NCBI RefSeq assembly: GCF_000429165.1
Contig: NZ_AUBI01000013.1
Span: forward strand, 1-64,000
DNA: 64,000 nucleotides
Direction of reading: 5' to 3'
Source: Acetobacter nitrogenifigens DSM 23921 = NBRC 105050
GTDB lineage: Bacteria > Pseudomonadota > Alphaproteobacteria > Acetobacterales > Acetobacteraceae
A program made the position numbers and the translations under genes. Below, in pieces: positions 15,776 to 24,677 of the stretch. A model generated the notes under the pieces. The model made no database searches. It was not told where the DNA came from and worked only from the letters and a program-made list of their open reading frames with translations. Positions within the stretch are counted from its first letter, which is position 1. Each line of letters starts with the position of its first letter.

Positions 15776-16651
15776 ATGATCGTCAATAAACGTATCGGTT
15801 TAAGCGTGCTGCTACGCGAAAGCATGTGGACGCTTCTAGTGCTTGGCGCGTGGGACTTTCTCGTAGTCATCCTGTTTCAGGTTTTTCATCAGGAGTGGAT
15901 GGAGCAGCCAGCCCTTCCGATCTCTCTGATCGGATCGGCGATCGCCCTGTTTATGGGCGTTCGCAACAACAGCGCCTACGCAAGATGGTGGGAAGGGCGA
16001 GCATTATGGGGCTCCATCACCAACAATAGCCGTTCGCTCGGACGCCAGGCGGGCACTATTCTGGGCGGGCGTGCGGACCTCGTCATGGCGATGGCGGCCT
16101 ACCCACATGCCTTGCGGCAAGCTCTGGGCAGCGTCGACGCTTCCGAGGACGTGAACCGACTGCTGCCTCAGGACATGGCGGAACGAATAAAAGGCTGGCG
16201 CAATCAGCCCAATGGTATCCTCTTCCAGATCGGCCTCGGCGTGACCGAGGAATCCACGAAGCTGGGCATCGACGGGGCTCTGCACGGCCAGATTGATCGC
16301 ATTCTGTCTGACCTCGCCAATGCACAGGGAGGGCTGGAGCGGATACGCAACACACCCCTGCCCGTCCAGTTTTCGGCGGTTCCAAAAGTGTTGGCGAACG
16401 TGTTCTGCATCGTCCTGCCCCTGTCAACGGTACAAACGCTGGGCTGGATCACCCCTCTCGGCTCGTCGCTTGTGGGCCTGCTATTCGTCGTGCTGGACAA
16501 GATCGGAGCGGATCTTGAAGATCCTTTCATCGATTCCGTGCATGCCCTTCCGATGGAAGCCATGGCCCGAACGATCGAGATCGACCTGCTGCAGTCCATA
16601 AAGGAAACTCCGAAGCCACCCCTCGCCCCCGCAGGCGGAGTACTGCGCTGA
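15776..16651 (+). CDS. bestrophin-family membrane channel protein
   Basis: The 291-residue product has the bestrophin (UPF0187) pattern. Two hydrophobic segments come early ('TLLVLGAWDFLVVILFQVF' and 'LPISLIGSAIALFMGVRNNS'), followed by the signature 'NNSAYARWWEGRALWGSITN' at about residues 62-81. After a long helical cytosolic part come two more membrane segments near residues 205-245 ('VLANVFCIVLPLSTVQTLGW', 'LVGLLFVVLDKIGADLEDPF'). Bacterial members form pentameric ion channels, mostly cation-selective in the cases studied. There is no operon partner. The family call is firm; the transported ion is unknown. Confidence 0.9.
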   Translation: MIVNKRIGLSVLLRESMWTLLVLGAWDFLVVILFQVFHQEWMEQPALPISLIGSAIALFMGVRNNSAYARWWEGRALWGSITNNSRSLGRQAGTILGGRADLVMAMAAYPHALRQALGSVDASEDVNRLLPQDMAERIKGWRNQPNGILFQIGLGVTEESTKLGIDGALHGQIDRILSDLANAQGGLERIRNTPLPVQFSAVPKVLANVFCIVLPLSTVQTLGWITPLGSSLVGLLFVVLDKIGADLEDPFIDSVHALPMEAMARTIEIDLLQSIKETPKPPLAPAGGVLR

Positions 16652-16905
16652 GCCCAAGCGGGAATCGCATCGCCCTGCGGACGCTTCGGAGTTTCAAGAG
16701 GGACGCCTTCTCCAAAGTTTACGTCAGCAAAGGCGGACGACTAACCTTTGTCCGCCACGGCGCCCACAGGGCCGAAAGAAAGGGGTTTTCAGCTGTTACT
16801 GAACTCGCTGCGGAACTGCCGACGTACAGGGAGGACGGGAAGCCCGGTATCCGGTCAGCAGGCCACCCAAGACATGAGCGTGTTTTTGTGCTAGGGACAA
16901 GTCCC

Positions 16906-17496
16906 ATGAACACATTCAGATCTCCCCCCAAAGGCGGGGTTACGGACGCCATGGCGCGTACGGCGGCCGCCACCACAGCTGCTCAAGCGAAAACCAAAGT
17001 CAAGGACGAAGACCCTTTCAAAGAGGGCGATTCGATTGTCTATGCGGCGCACGGCGTAGGGCGCGTCGATCGCATCGGCGTGGATGAGATCGCGGGAACG
17101 CAACTGGAGGTGATCCAGATTTCCTTCCCGGGCAACCAGATGACGCTCCGCATCCCTCTGACGAAGGCTCGGAAAGCTGGCCTGCGGAAGATCGTTTCGC
17201 GCGAGATTGTCGACAAGGCGATGGCGATCATCAAGGGCAAGCCGCACGTCAGCAAAGGCATGTGGGCGCGCCGCGCGGTCGCATATCAGGAGAAGATCAA
17301 CTCGGGCGATCTCGTCCAGATCGCAGAGGTTCTTCGTGATCTTCGCCGCAATGTCGACAGCCTCGACGGCAGCTTCAGCGAACGCAAGCTTTTCGAAGCT
17401 GCGCAAGAGCGCTTCGTCGCGGAGGTCGCTGTGCTGGAGAAGAAAGAGCCGGCCGACGTGCTGCAGTCTTTGACGGCGGTCATGAAGGCGGCCTGA
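16906..17496 (+). CDS. carD: CarD-family RNA-polymerase-binding regulator
   Basis: The product binds the RNA polymerase beta lobe and stabilises open promoter complexes. The ATG at 16906 has AGGGA about 10 bases upstream; a GTG at 16888 and an ATG at 16951 are alternatives. After a basic, Ala/Thr/Lys-rich N-terminal stretch comes the Tudor-like domain ('FKEGDSIVYAAHGVGRVDRI', 'LEVIQISFPGNQMTLRIPL'), then a helical C-terminal DNA-contact part ('KGMWARRAVAYQEKINSGDL', 'IAEVLRDLRR'). The size (about 196 residues) fits the alphaproteobacterial form, which is longer than the mycobacterial one. It is single, with the TPR protein gene starting 18 bases after its stop. Confidence 0.93.
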   Translation: MNTFRSPPKGGVTDAMARTAAATTAAQAKTKVKDEDPFKEGDSIVYAAHGVGRVDRIGVDEIAGTQLEVIQISFPGNQMTLRIPLTKARKAGLRKIVSREIVDKAMAIIKGKPHVSKGMWARRAVAYQEKINSGDLVQIAEVLRDLRRNVDSLDGSFSERKLFEAAQERFVAEVAVLEKKEPADVLQSLTAVMKAA

Positions 17497-17514
17497 CGGA
17501 GCAATCGGCGCGTC

Positions 17515-19137
17515 ATGACGCGGTCTTCTCCGCCCTCTCCCGAGCATTTGGGGCCCAGCGTCGTCGACGCTATCGTGCGTCGGGCCTACGCCGAAGTTCA
17601 GGAGGGTCGCTTCGAAGCGACGCGTGACGCCCTCCTGCCCTATTCAGGGCAGGGCGACCACCGCGTCGATCTGCTGCTCGGGTTCGCATACGCCGGAAGT
17701 CGACAATTCGATCTTGCCGCGCCACTGCTTGTCAACGCGGCTTTGGCCAATGTCGGCGCCAAGCATCCCGCCCATGACGTTGTAGAACTTTTCGCACGCT
17801 TCGACATGCGGCCGGACGCAGAACGGGCCGTGCGCGCCATGCTCGCCTTGACGCCCGAAGATGCACGCATTCACGACGCGCTGGGCGACGTGCTATGTCA
17901 GATGGGGCGTTTTGACGACGCCATCGGCGTTCTCGAACATGGCCTGCGCCTCCGCCCATATAATCCGCTGACGCTCAACCTGATGGCGATCGCCCGTGCG
18001 GAGCGCGGAGAGACCGAAACGGCGCTGGCGATGTTCCAGTCCGTGCTCAAACTTACGCCGAATAACGCCAGCGCGCTCTCCAATCTCGCGTGCCTGCTTT
18101 CCGCTCTCAACAGGCCGGAGGAAGCGCTGGACCTGTATCGGTCGGCCATCGCCGAAAAGCCGACTGACGCACAGATACGGCTCAACCATTCCGTGGCGCT
18201 GCTCAAGGCCGGGCGTTTCGCGCAAGGATGGTCCGAGCACGAGTGGCGCCTCAAGCTGCCGAATCATACCAGCCTCCCGCAAGACAAGCTTCTCCCGCCA
18301 ATCGGACCAGACGTGGATATTCGGGGGAAGCGCATCCTGATCACGCAGGAGGAAGGGCTGGGCGATACGCTGATGTATCTGCGCTTCATCCCTGCCCTCG
18401 CCCGTCGTGGCGCGATCACGCACTTATGGGTACCAGATTCTCTGGAGCATGTGTGTCGGCGTGTGGAAGGAGTCGCCATAGTGCAGGTCGGGGGCGACGT
18501 TCCCCCATTCGACTGGCACTGCCCGTTCATAAGCCTGCCGCGCGCGCTGGTGGGAACGCCTGACGCCATGGGCGATCCGGTCCCGTATCTGAGCGCCGAT
18601 CCGACCAAGGTGGCCGAGAAAAGCCGCCTGCTCCCGCGTAACGGCAAGCTGAATGTCGGTCTGGTGTGGGGCGGATCGCCGCGCCCACATCATACCCCCG
18701 CACATATGGTGGACCGGAAACGATCAGCCTCGCTGGCGGCGATGGCCCCGCTGGCTGCCGTAGAGGGCGTCAATCTCATCAGTCTGCAGAAAGGCCCTTA
18801 CGCCAGGGAGGCGTTCGATCCGCCGGAAGGCATGCGGCTATATGATCCGACTGACGAACTGCATGACATGGACGACACGGCGGCGCTGATGATGGGGCTC
18901 GACGTACTGGTGTCTGTGGACACCTCCGTCGTTCATCTGGCGGGCGCATTGGGACGTCGCGTGTTGCTGATGGACCGTTTCGACAATTGTTGGCGATGGT
19001 TGTCTGGACGGGAGGACAGTGTCTGGTATCCAGATTTGACGATCATAAGGCAGGATCGTCTGGGCGACTGGTCTCCGGTGGTCGAACGGGTGGGCGTCGC
19101 GTTGCGGAAGATGGTCGCAGAGCGTCAGTCTGCGTAA
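17515..19137 (+). CDS. TPR protein with glycosyltransferase-like C-terminal domain
   Basis: The 540-residue product has an N-terminal stretch of tetratricopeptide repeats (about residues 30-240; for example 'ARIHDALGDVLCQMGRFDDA', 'NASALSNLACLLSALNRPEE', 'IRLNHSVALLKAGRFAQGW'). The C-terminal half resembles the GT9 / heptosyltransferase fold: 'ILITQEEGLGDTLMYLRFIP', 'LNVGLVWGGSPRPHHT', 'MDDTAALMMGLDVLVSVDTS' and 'VVHLAGALGRRV'. Similar TPR-glycosyltransferases are common in alphaproteobacteria and often act on protein or surface polysaccharide. It may share a transcript with carD, 18 bases away. The substrate is unknown. Confidence 0.8.
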   Translation: MTRSSPPSPEHLGPSVVDAIVRRAYAEVQEGRFEATRDALLPYSGQGDHRVDLLLGFAYAGSRQFDLAAPLLVNAALANVGAKHPAHDVVELFARFDMRPDAERAVRAMLALTPEDARIHDALGDVLCQMGRFDDAIGVLEHGLRLRPYNPLTLNLMAIARAERGETETALAMFQSVLKLTPNNASALSNLACLLSALNRPEEALDLYRSAIAEKPTDAQIRLNHSVALLKAGRFAQGWSEHEWRLKLPNHTSLPQDKLLPPIGPDVDIRGKRILITQEEGLGDTLMYLRFIPALARRGAITHLWVPDSLEHVCRRVEGVAIVQVGGDVPPFDWHCPFISLPRALVGTPDAMGDPVPYLSADPTKVAEKSRLLPRNGKLNVGLVWGGSPRPHHTPAHMVDRKRSASLAAMAPLAAVEGVNLISLQKGPYAREAFDPPEGMRLYDPTDELHDMDDTAALMMGLDVLVSVDTSVVHLAGALGRRVLLMDRFDNCWRWLSGREDSVWYPDLTIIRQDRLGDWSPVVERVGVALRKMVAERQSA

Positions 19138-19293
19138 GAGAGGCCGGAGGCTGGACATCGGCTCCGCTGATCGCCTTCGCCCCGCGCGACATGAAAACGA
19201 GGGCCATCATCGACTACTCTGTCGTTACAGGCGACATCCATGGACGCAGCCGGCTGGCCGCAGGTTCATTTCATTGTTTTTCATGGTTTTTTA

Positions 19294-19317
19294 TTCGCTC
19301 AGGCGCCCCTGAGCGAA
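19294..19317 (+). promoter_or_regulatory. perfect hairpin in the leader of the SulP transporter gene
   Basis: TTCGCTCAGG (19294-19303), the loop CGCC (19304-19307) and CCTGAGCGAA (19308-19317) form a perfect 10-base-pair stem, ending 23 bases before the start codon. No T run follows on either strand, so it does not look like an intrinsic terminator. It could be an operator or a leader hairpin acting on the SulP gene. The AAGGA ribosome-binding site follows directly at 19328-19332. Confidence 0.5.
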
Positions 19318-19340
19318 CAAGGTTCTAAAGGAATTTTGTC

Positions 19341-20840
19341 ATGGCTCTGGCGTCGCTCATGAGCGGCTGGCGCGGTTCGACTGTGTCTCCTGTACGCGAA
19401 TGTCTGGCCGGAATGGTCGCGACGTTCGCACTGATCCCGGAAGTGATCGCATTTGCGTCGGCCGCAGGCGTCGACCCTTCGGTCGGCCTTTACGCCTCCT
19501 TCGTCATCAGCGTGGTCATCGCGTTCGCTGGCGGACGTCCCGCCATGATCTCCGCCGCTGCAGGGTCGGTCGCGCTGGTCGCGGCCGGACTGGTGCATAC
19601 GCACGGAGTGCAATACCTCTTCGCGGCGACGCTGTTGTGCGGCGCAATCCAGGTGGCCTTCGGCTTGCTGCGGGTCCATGTCCTGATGCGCTTCGTGGCG
19701 CGTTCAGTTCGCACGGGATTCGTAAACGCCCTGGCTATCCTGATCTTCTACGCCCAGACACCGCATATGATCGGCGTATCGTGGCAGACATACGCGCTGA
19801 TCGCGCTGGGTCTCGCGATTATTTATCTCGTGCCCAAGGCATTTACGGCCATACCCTCCCCGCTCATCTGCATCGTGGTTCTTACCGTGATCGTCACGAT
19901 GTATCCGATGCCGGTGGAGACTGTGGCGGACCTTGGCCGCCTTCCGGACGGCCTACCGACGCCGGGCTTCCCTCACCTCCCCCTGACTTTGCAGACGCTG
20001 GGCGTCGTGGCCCCTTACGCGTTCGCTATGGCGATGGTCGGGTTGCTCGAAAGCCTGATGACCGCGCGAGTCGTCGACGACATGACGGGAACGACGTCGA
20101 ACAAGCGCCGCGAGAGCGTCGGACTTGGGCTGGCCAACTTTGCAGCCGGAGCGTTCGGCGGAATCGGCGGATGCGGGATGATCGGTCAGACAGTAGGCAA
20201 TGTTCGTTACGGCGGACGGGGACGCCTCTCAACATTGATGGCCGGGGTTTTTCTGCTCGTCCTGATCGTCGCGCTTCGTCCGTTCATCGCTCGCATACCG
20301 GTCGCGGCTCTTGTCGCCATCATGATCATGGTGTCGATCAGCACGTTCTCATGGGCGTCGTTGCGTGAATTGGTCGCGCATCCGAAACTGGCGAGCACGG
20401 TGATGCTCAGCACCGTTGCAGTCGTGGTCGCAACCAGCGACCTTGCTGCGGGCGTCGCCGTAGGCGTTTTGCTGAGCGGCGTATTCTTCGCTTCCAACGT
20501 CTCATCCATGCTTCGCGTGGAAAGGACGCTCGATCCCGTCTCTGGCGCGCGGAAATACGTCGTGCGCGGCGAAATTTTCTTCGCATCAGCAGAGCTTCTG
20601 GAGGAATCGATCGATTACGACGATTCTGCCGAACCATCCGGCGCTGCCCCCGCTCCGCCTCGAGATGTCGTTATCGACCTTCGGGGCGCCCATCTTTGGG
20701 ACATCACATCTGTTGGTTCAGTGGAGACCATCGTGGAGAAACTTCGCGCTCGGGGGCACGGCGTGACATTGCTTGGCCTGAACGAGGCCAGCGAAGCGCT
20801 GCTGCGGCGCCACGGGGATGTCGACGCCACAATAGCCTGA
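19341..20840 (+). CDS. SulP-family anion transporter with STAS domain
   Basis: The 499-residue inner-membrane protein has the SulP fold: about ten to fourteen hydrophobic segments, with 'MVATFALIPEVIAFASAAGV' and 'GGRPAMISAAAGSVALVAAG' in the first core and 'VGLLESLMTARVVDDMTGT' and 'NFAAGAFGGIGGCGMIGQT' in the second. A cytoplasmic STAS domain follows from about residue 395 ('YVVRGEIFFASAELLEESI', 'VVIDLRGAHLWDITSVGSVE', 'VTLLGLNEASEALLRRHG'). The family carries sulfate, bicarbonate or C4-dicarboxylates; the substrate is not readable here. It is a single gene with an AAGGA site 8 bases before its ATG. A link to the sulfatase unit 11 kb away is only speculation. Confidence 0.9.
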   Translation: MALASLMSGWRGSTVSPVRECLAGMVATFALIPEVIAFASAAGVDPSVGLYASFVISVVIAFAGGRPAMISAAAGSVALVAAGLVHTHGVQYLFAATLLCGAIQVAFGLLRVHVLMRFVARSVRTGFVNALAILIFYAQTPHMIGVSWQTYALIALGLAIIYLVPKAFTAIPSPLICIVVLTVIVTMYPMPVETVADLGRLPDGLPTPGFPHLPLTLQTLGVVAPYAFAMAMVGLLESLMTARVVDDMTGTTSNKRRESVGLGLANFAAGAFGGIGGCGMIGQTVGNVRYGGRGRLSTLMAGVFLLVLIVALRPFIARIPVAALVAIMIMVSISTFSWASLRELVAHPKLASTVMLSTVAVVVATSDLAAGVAVGVLLSGVFFASNVSSMLRVERTLDPVSGARKYVVRGEIFFASAELLEESIDYDDSAEPSGAAPAPPRDVVIDLRGAHLWDITSVGSVETIVEKLRARGHGVTLLGLNEASEALLRRHGDVDATIA

Positions 20841-21100
20841 TTTTGACCCCTCTCCCCTTTCTTCGGGGAGGCATGGCGGGGCGCATCGGTGGATGTCCGC
20901 ACGTCGCGCTCTTCCATCACCCTTTTTTTACCTTCGGGGCCTACGGCTAGTTCCGAAGGTTTCGCGACATTCGGGCGCAAGCACACTGCGTCGACCCACC
21001 ATTCGTGAGCCCTTTCTGACCGTTCTATGTCGACCCGGCATCCGTCGGCTCAGCAACTACCGATCGGCCAGCCCAAACTGCGGCAACGAAGTCAGGGTTC

Positions 21101-22522
21101 ATGTCCAAGCGCCGAAATCGTCAACTGCCTAACGGGTTGCATCGCCTCCGGAAATGCGTGTGTGAGATGCTGCTCAGCCTGGCGCGGGCGCGCGGCGGCA
21201 ATGTCGTCATACTCACCGCGTTCTGCGCATTGCCTGTGATAACGGCGATGGGCGCCGCGATTGATATTTCACGCGTGCGTGGCGCACAGACGTCGCTGCA
21301 ATCGATCAGCGATGCTGCCGCCCTTGCTGCGGCGAAGAGCGGAAATCTTTCTGTAGCAGCTGCGGAATCTTCCTCCGGCAGGACATCCGACGCACAGGCG
21401 GCAGCCTCATCTGCTGCGCAATCTTTTATCAGCGGCAATTATTTGACGTCAGGCCTGATATCTTCCCCGGACCTGAGCATCTCGACAACAGTGAGCGCCG
21501 CGAATGTTGTAACGGTGACAATAACCCTGACCTACAACCAGTCATTGTTGTTCGGCTCGATCTTCGGAATCAGCTCGACGCCGGTGACTGTGACATCAAC
21601 CGCTACGGTCGCTCTCGGCAGTTCCTACTATCAGGTCGTGTTTCTCATCGATGTCTCGAACTCGATGGGGATCGGCGGCACCTCGACCGCGATCGCCGCA
21701 TTGCAATCGAACAAGCAGATACAATGCGCGTTCGCCTGTCATGACCCCAATTCTTACTCATCCGTCACCACCAACTGCGTAGCGTCGTCAGGAGGCGGCA
21801 ATCGCCATCATGGGGGCTCATCCAACAGCGCAAGCGTGTGCGACAAACGCGCAATTGCAAAGGCCGCGGGAATTTCCCTGAAAATCGATTATGTTAGTCA
21901 GGCTGTCGAAGACTTCATCACTCAGTTGGATGAGTACACCGGAAACGACACCACACATTTTACCGTCGCCATAGATACATTCGGCACGAACTTTACGCAG
22001 GCGCTGGCTCCGACGACGAACCTTTCGTCAGCGCTGACCGCCGCCGAGAACATCGACATCGAGACGGTATTGCCATGGGCGACGTACAACTATGGCTACA
22101 CGTACACCCAGAAAGCTCTCAGCTCAGCTTTGTCATCAATCACGAATGTCGGCGACGGCTCATCTCCGACGAAGATGCGAACATTTCTGGTCTTTTTGTC
22201 AGACGGGGCTGAGGACCTCCCCGGCCCTTATGTCGATTACGGGCGGTCGCTGGACGTCGCTTACTCCAGCCAATGCGACGCTTTGAAAAATTCCGGAATC
22301 AATATTTTTTCTATATGGGCGCATTACTATCCGATTCCAACAGATTCACAATACTCAACGCTGGTGGCGCCGATCAGTGCGAATCTCGGCCCGACAATGC
22401 AGGCTTGCGCGTCCTCTCCCGACCAGTATTTCGAGGCGTCGGACGGCCCCGCGATCCAAAGCGCAGTAAGTTCAAGCTTCGTAGCAATTGCGGCTGCGGT
22501 CGGCCTGCATCTTTCAAAGTAG
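21101..22522 (+). CDS. TadG-like protein with VWA domain
   Basis: The 473-residue product has a basic N-terminus, one hydrophobic segment ('GGNVVILTAFCALPVITAMG', about residues 32-51) and then 'AAIDISRVRGAQTSLQSISD', the hallmark of TadE/TadG Flp-pilus proteins. A von Willebrand A domain follows with an intact MIDAS: 'VVFLIDVSNSMGIGG' (D184-x-S-x-S), and later 'FLVFLSDGAEDLPG'. TadG is an anchored pilus-assembly accessory protein in the periplasm. No other tad genes are in the window, so it stands alone. Similar orphan TadG-like genes occur in several alphaproteobacteria. Its length is typical. Confidence 0.8.
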   Translation: MSKRRNRQLPNGLHRLRKCVCEMLLSLARARGGNVVILTAFCALPVITAMGAAIDISRVRGAQTSLQSISDAAALAAAKSGNLSVAAAESSSGRTSDAQAAASSAAQSFISGNYLTSGLISSPDLSISTTVSAANVVTVTITLTYNQSLLFGSIFGISSTPVTVTSTATVALGSSYYQVVFLIDVSNSMGIGGTSTAIAALQSNKQIQCAFACHDPNSYSSVTTNCVASSGGGNRHHGGSSNSASVCDKRAIAKAAGISLKIDYVSQAVEDFITQLDEYTGNDTTHFTVAIDTFGTNFTQALAPTTNLSSALTAAENIDIETVLPWATYNYGYTYTQKALSSALSSITNVGDGSSPTKMRTFLVFLSDGAEDLPGPYVDYGRSLDVAYSSQCDALKNSGINIFSIWAHYYPIPTDSQYSTLVAPISANLGPTMQACASSPDQYFEASDGPAIQSAVSSSFVAIAAAVGLHLSK

Positions 22523-22550
22523 AGATGGCGGCCGCCCCGATCATGAAGCG

Positions 22551-22763
22551 TCAGATCGGAGGCGGTTTATACCAGGTCGGCGCACGCTGCCCGTGATGAT
22601 GTTTAGGATGTAGCGTCGTGTGTTCCTGCTCGTCAGAACATGCCGCGGGGAGAAGAGCCACTGCGACCAGCGCGACCAAACACAGCCGCCTTATCGCACC
22701 GCTTACCCTCGTCCCAGACGAAGTCAAAATCCAATTGCCGATTTTAAGGGGGGGTAATGTCAT
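22551..22763 (-). CDS. possible small histidine-rich lipoprotein
   Basis: The 70-residue frame has a lipoprotein-like signal in its middle: 'RRLCLVALVAVALLPAAC', lipobox P-A-A-C, after an unusually long N-terminal segment. The mature part is short, with 'LHPKHHHGQRAP'. The ATG at 22763 overlaps the 3' end of the upstream TPR lipoprotein gene by 20 bases, which fits the tight packing of this operon. No relative is recognised, and the long n-region makes the start uncertain. Plausible but not certain. Confidence 0.45.
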   Translation of the reverse strand: MTLPPLKIGNWILTSSGTRVSGAIRRLCLVALVAVALLPAACSDEQEHTTLHPKHHHGQRAPTWYKPPPI

Positions 22764-23727
22764 CTGTCATCTTCTTCGCGTCGAACGGCTCAAGCGCAAA
22801 AGGTATCGCCGCTTCCTGCGAAAGTTGCAACGCGAGAGCGTCCGGAGCCTGGGCGCCATCCGAGCGCGCCGCTACGCTTTGAGCCGCACGCGCCAGCAGA
22901 GACGCCGCCACATCGTTATGACCTGCCGCGCGAGCGGCATGGGCTTCGACCACCAAAGCGCGCGCCATAGCGCGATACTCGCCAGTACTCTGGCGCGATG
23001 CAACGGACTCAGCAGCCAGAGACATGGCTTCTGATGGCGACGAGGAAAGCGACGCGCGGGCGCGAAGTTCCGCGAGATCCCCTTTTAGAACCGCCGTATG
23101 CGGGCGGGGTGCGCTCGCAAGCGTCTGAATACTGGCGGCGAGCGTCCTGATATCGCCTCGATCCGAGGCAATCAGGCCGCCGAGAAAAGCAGCGCGAAGC
23201 GCCACGTCATGAATAGAACTCGTACGAGCCTGCGCCGCGCTGCGCGCAGCCTCATCATATCGTCCAAGCCGGTAAAGCGCCGCAGCGCTCACAAGGTTCA
23301 GACCTCCTGTGTCCGGGCGGGTAACGCCTGCTTTCCCTTTGGTCCCGCGCTCCGGCGTCACGACGTCAGATGAAGCGCGCAAAGACAACGCCTCGCGCGC
23401 TTCGCGCACAGTAGCAAGGGCGTTCTCAGGCTCACCTGCCGCAAGCTGCGTGACAGCCAGATTGAAAGACGCATCTGCGATCGCAGCCGCATCGTCATGG
23501 CGCACGGCCAGCCGCGTGGCCATCCGATACTGTTGCTCCGCCACCGAATAACGCTCGATAGCGAGGGCGTTCTGGCCGGAATCCATAGCCTGAACGTATT
23601 CGTCATTCTGCTGCTTCACCGTGTCGTCCGGCTGTGCGCCGCCGCATCCCAATAGAGACGACGTCAAAAACAGAGCCGCCACAATCGGGACGCCGACAAA
23701 CCGCGAGCGGGGGTGAATCGTCCTCAT
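22744..23727 (-). CDS. TPR-containing lipoprotein of the MCE operon
   Basis: The start ATG at 23727 overlaps the mlaD-like stop by four bases (ATGA). The 327-residue product has a lipoprotein signal ending 'FLTSSLLGCGG' (Cys about residue 28). The rest is alpha-helical with tetratricopeptide-like repeats: 'ALAIERYSVAEQQYRMATRL', 'AAIADASFNLAVTQLAAGEP', 'LVSAAALYRLGRYDEAARSA'. It would sit on the periplasmic face of a membrane. Its place behind the permease, ATPase and MCE protein suggests a partner of that transporter, like the outer-membrane lipoproteins (MlaA, PqiC) in other MCE systems, though it shows no similarity to those. Confidence 0.7.
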   Translation of the reverse strand: MRTIHPRSRFVGVPIVAALFLTSSLLGCGGAQPDDTVKQQNDEYVQAMDSGQNALAIERYSVAEQQYRMATRLAVRHDDAAAIADASFNLAVTQLAAGEPENALATVREAREALSLRASSDVVTPERGTKGKAGVTRPDTGGLNLVSAAALYRLGRYDEAARSAAQARTSSIHDVALRAAFLGGLIASDRGDIRTLAASIQTLASAPRPHTAVLKGDLAELRARASLSSSPSEAMSLAAESVASRQSTGEYRAMARALVVEAHAARAAGHNDVAASLLARAAQSVAARSDGAQAPDALALQLSQEAAIPFALEPFDAKKMTDDITPP

Positions 23728-24677
23728 GGGGACACCGTGCGAGCGGGCAGACGGTGTTCCGTGGAAGTCGTGTGGCCACCCAGAAGCCACAAACCGCGCA
23801 ACTGCTCCGTCAGTTTCTGAAGATTATAGAGCGACATCTGGGCCTGGGTCATCAACGCAGGGAAATCGGCAAGACTTTCATCGACGTTCCTGGCGATTGA
23901 AGGCAGACGCGGCGTAGCATTTTTAAGATCGTTGGTCGCCGACTGCACATTCGCCATTGAAGCGTCGGATTTCGCAAGAATGGCCTTCACCTGCTCTTCT
24001 TCCGGGCGCAACCGGTTGATGACGTCGTTCAGGGACACGATCGTCGATTCTGCCTGCCTGATCAGCTGGTCATTCGTAAGAAGCTCTCCGACGTTCCCCT
24101 TGCCCGCGTGGATATCGGTGACGATGGCGTCGAGTTCGCCCGTCATATGCCGAGCATTGGCGATGGCTGGCATGACCTGCGCCTGAATGTCTTTCAGGGT
24201 CTGGGTGATCATATCAGTGGGGCTAGGCTCTGTTGTCGCGTTGATGACCGCGTAATTCCAGTTCATGGGCTCGCCCGAACCGCGCGTCAGATCCAGATAA
24301 CTGGCGCCGGCCACCACGAACTGCTTTCGAATGACAGCTTGGCTATCGCGGCGGATGAAGGGCTCGACCTGAGGATCGAGATCCACGATCGCATACATCG
24401 CCCCCGACGGATTCAACCGGATGGCCCGGATCGTTCCCGCGTGCGCGCCGAGAATCTGCACATCGCCGCCGACCGTAAGCCCGCCCACGCCTGAATTCGG
24501 CAGAATGACGCGCAGGCTGGCTGGCGGGCTAAGCCAGTCACTGAGCACGCCCGCCTCGACGACTGCGCCCGCAAACAGCAGGGTGCTGATCAATACGAGC
24601 AGCCCGACCCATTCGTCGGCATAACGAAGACGGATGAGAGGGCGGCTTCTGTTCTGCCGTAATCTGATCTGGAACAT
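23724..24677 (-). CDS. MlaD / MCE-family protein
   Basis: The start at 24677 shares a base with the ATPase gene's stop (TGATG). The 317-residue protein has one transmembrane helix ('EWVGLLVLISTLLFAGAVVE', about residues 21-40) and an MCE domain at about residues 50-125 ('LRVILPNSGVGGLTVGGDVQ', 'AHAGTIRAIRLNPSG', 'VVAGASYLDLTRGSG'). A long helical tail follows, with 'AESTIVSLNDVINRLRPEEE' and repeated heptad-like helices. MCE proteins form hexameric rings or tubes that carry lipids between the membranes. The gene sits in the typical order permease-ATPase-MCE and is co-translated with them. Confidence 0.87.
   Translation of the reverse strand: MFQIRLRQNRSRPLIRLRYADEWVGLLVLISTLLFAGAVVEAGVLSDWLSPPASLRVILPNSGVGGLTVGGDVQILGAHAGTIRAIRLNPSGAMYAIVDLDPQVEPFIRRDSQAVIRKQFVVAGASYLDLTRGSGEPMNWNYAVINATTEPSPTDMITQTLKDIQAQVMPAIANARHMTGELDAIVTDIHAGKGNVGELLTNDQLIRQAESTIVSLNDVINRLRPEEEQVKAILAKSDASMANVQSATNDLKNATPRLPSIARNVDESLADFPALMTQAQMSLYNLQKLTEQLRGLWLLGGHTTSTEHRLPARTVSP

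Noticed and set aside
20852-20870. A CTCCCC / GGGGAG hairpin after the SulP gene, considered as a terminator
   Set aside because: The stem has only six pairs and no T run follows directly. The later T run is about 55 bases away.
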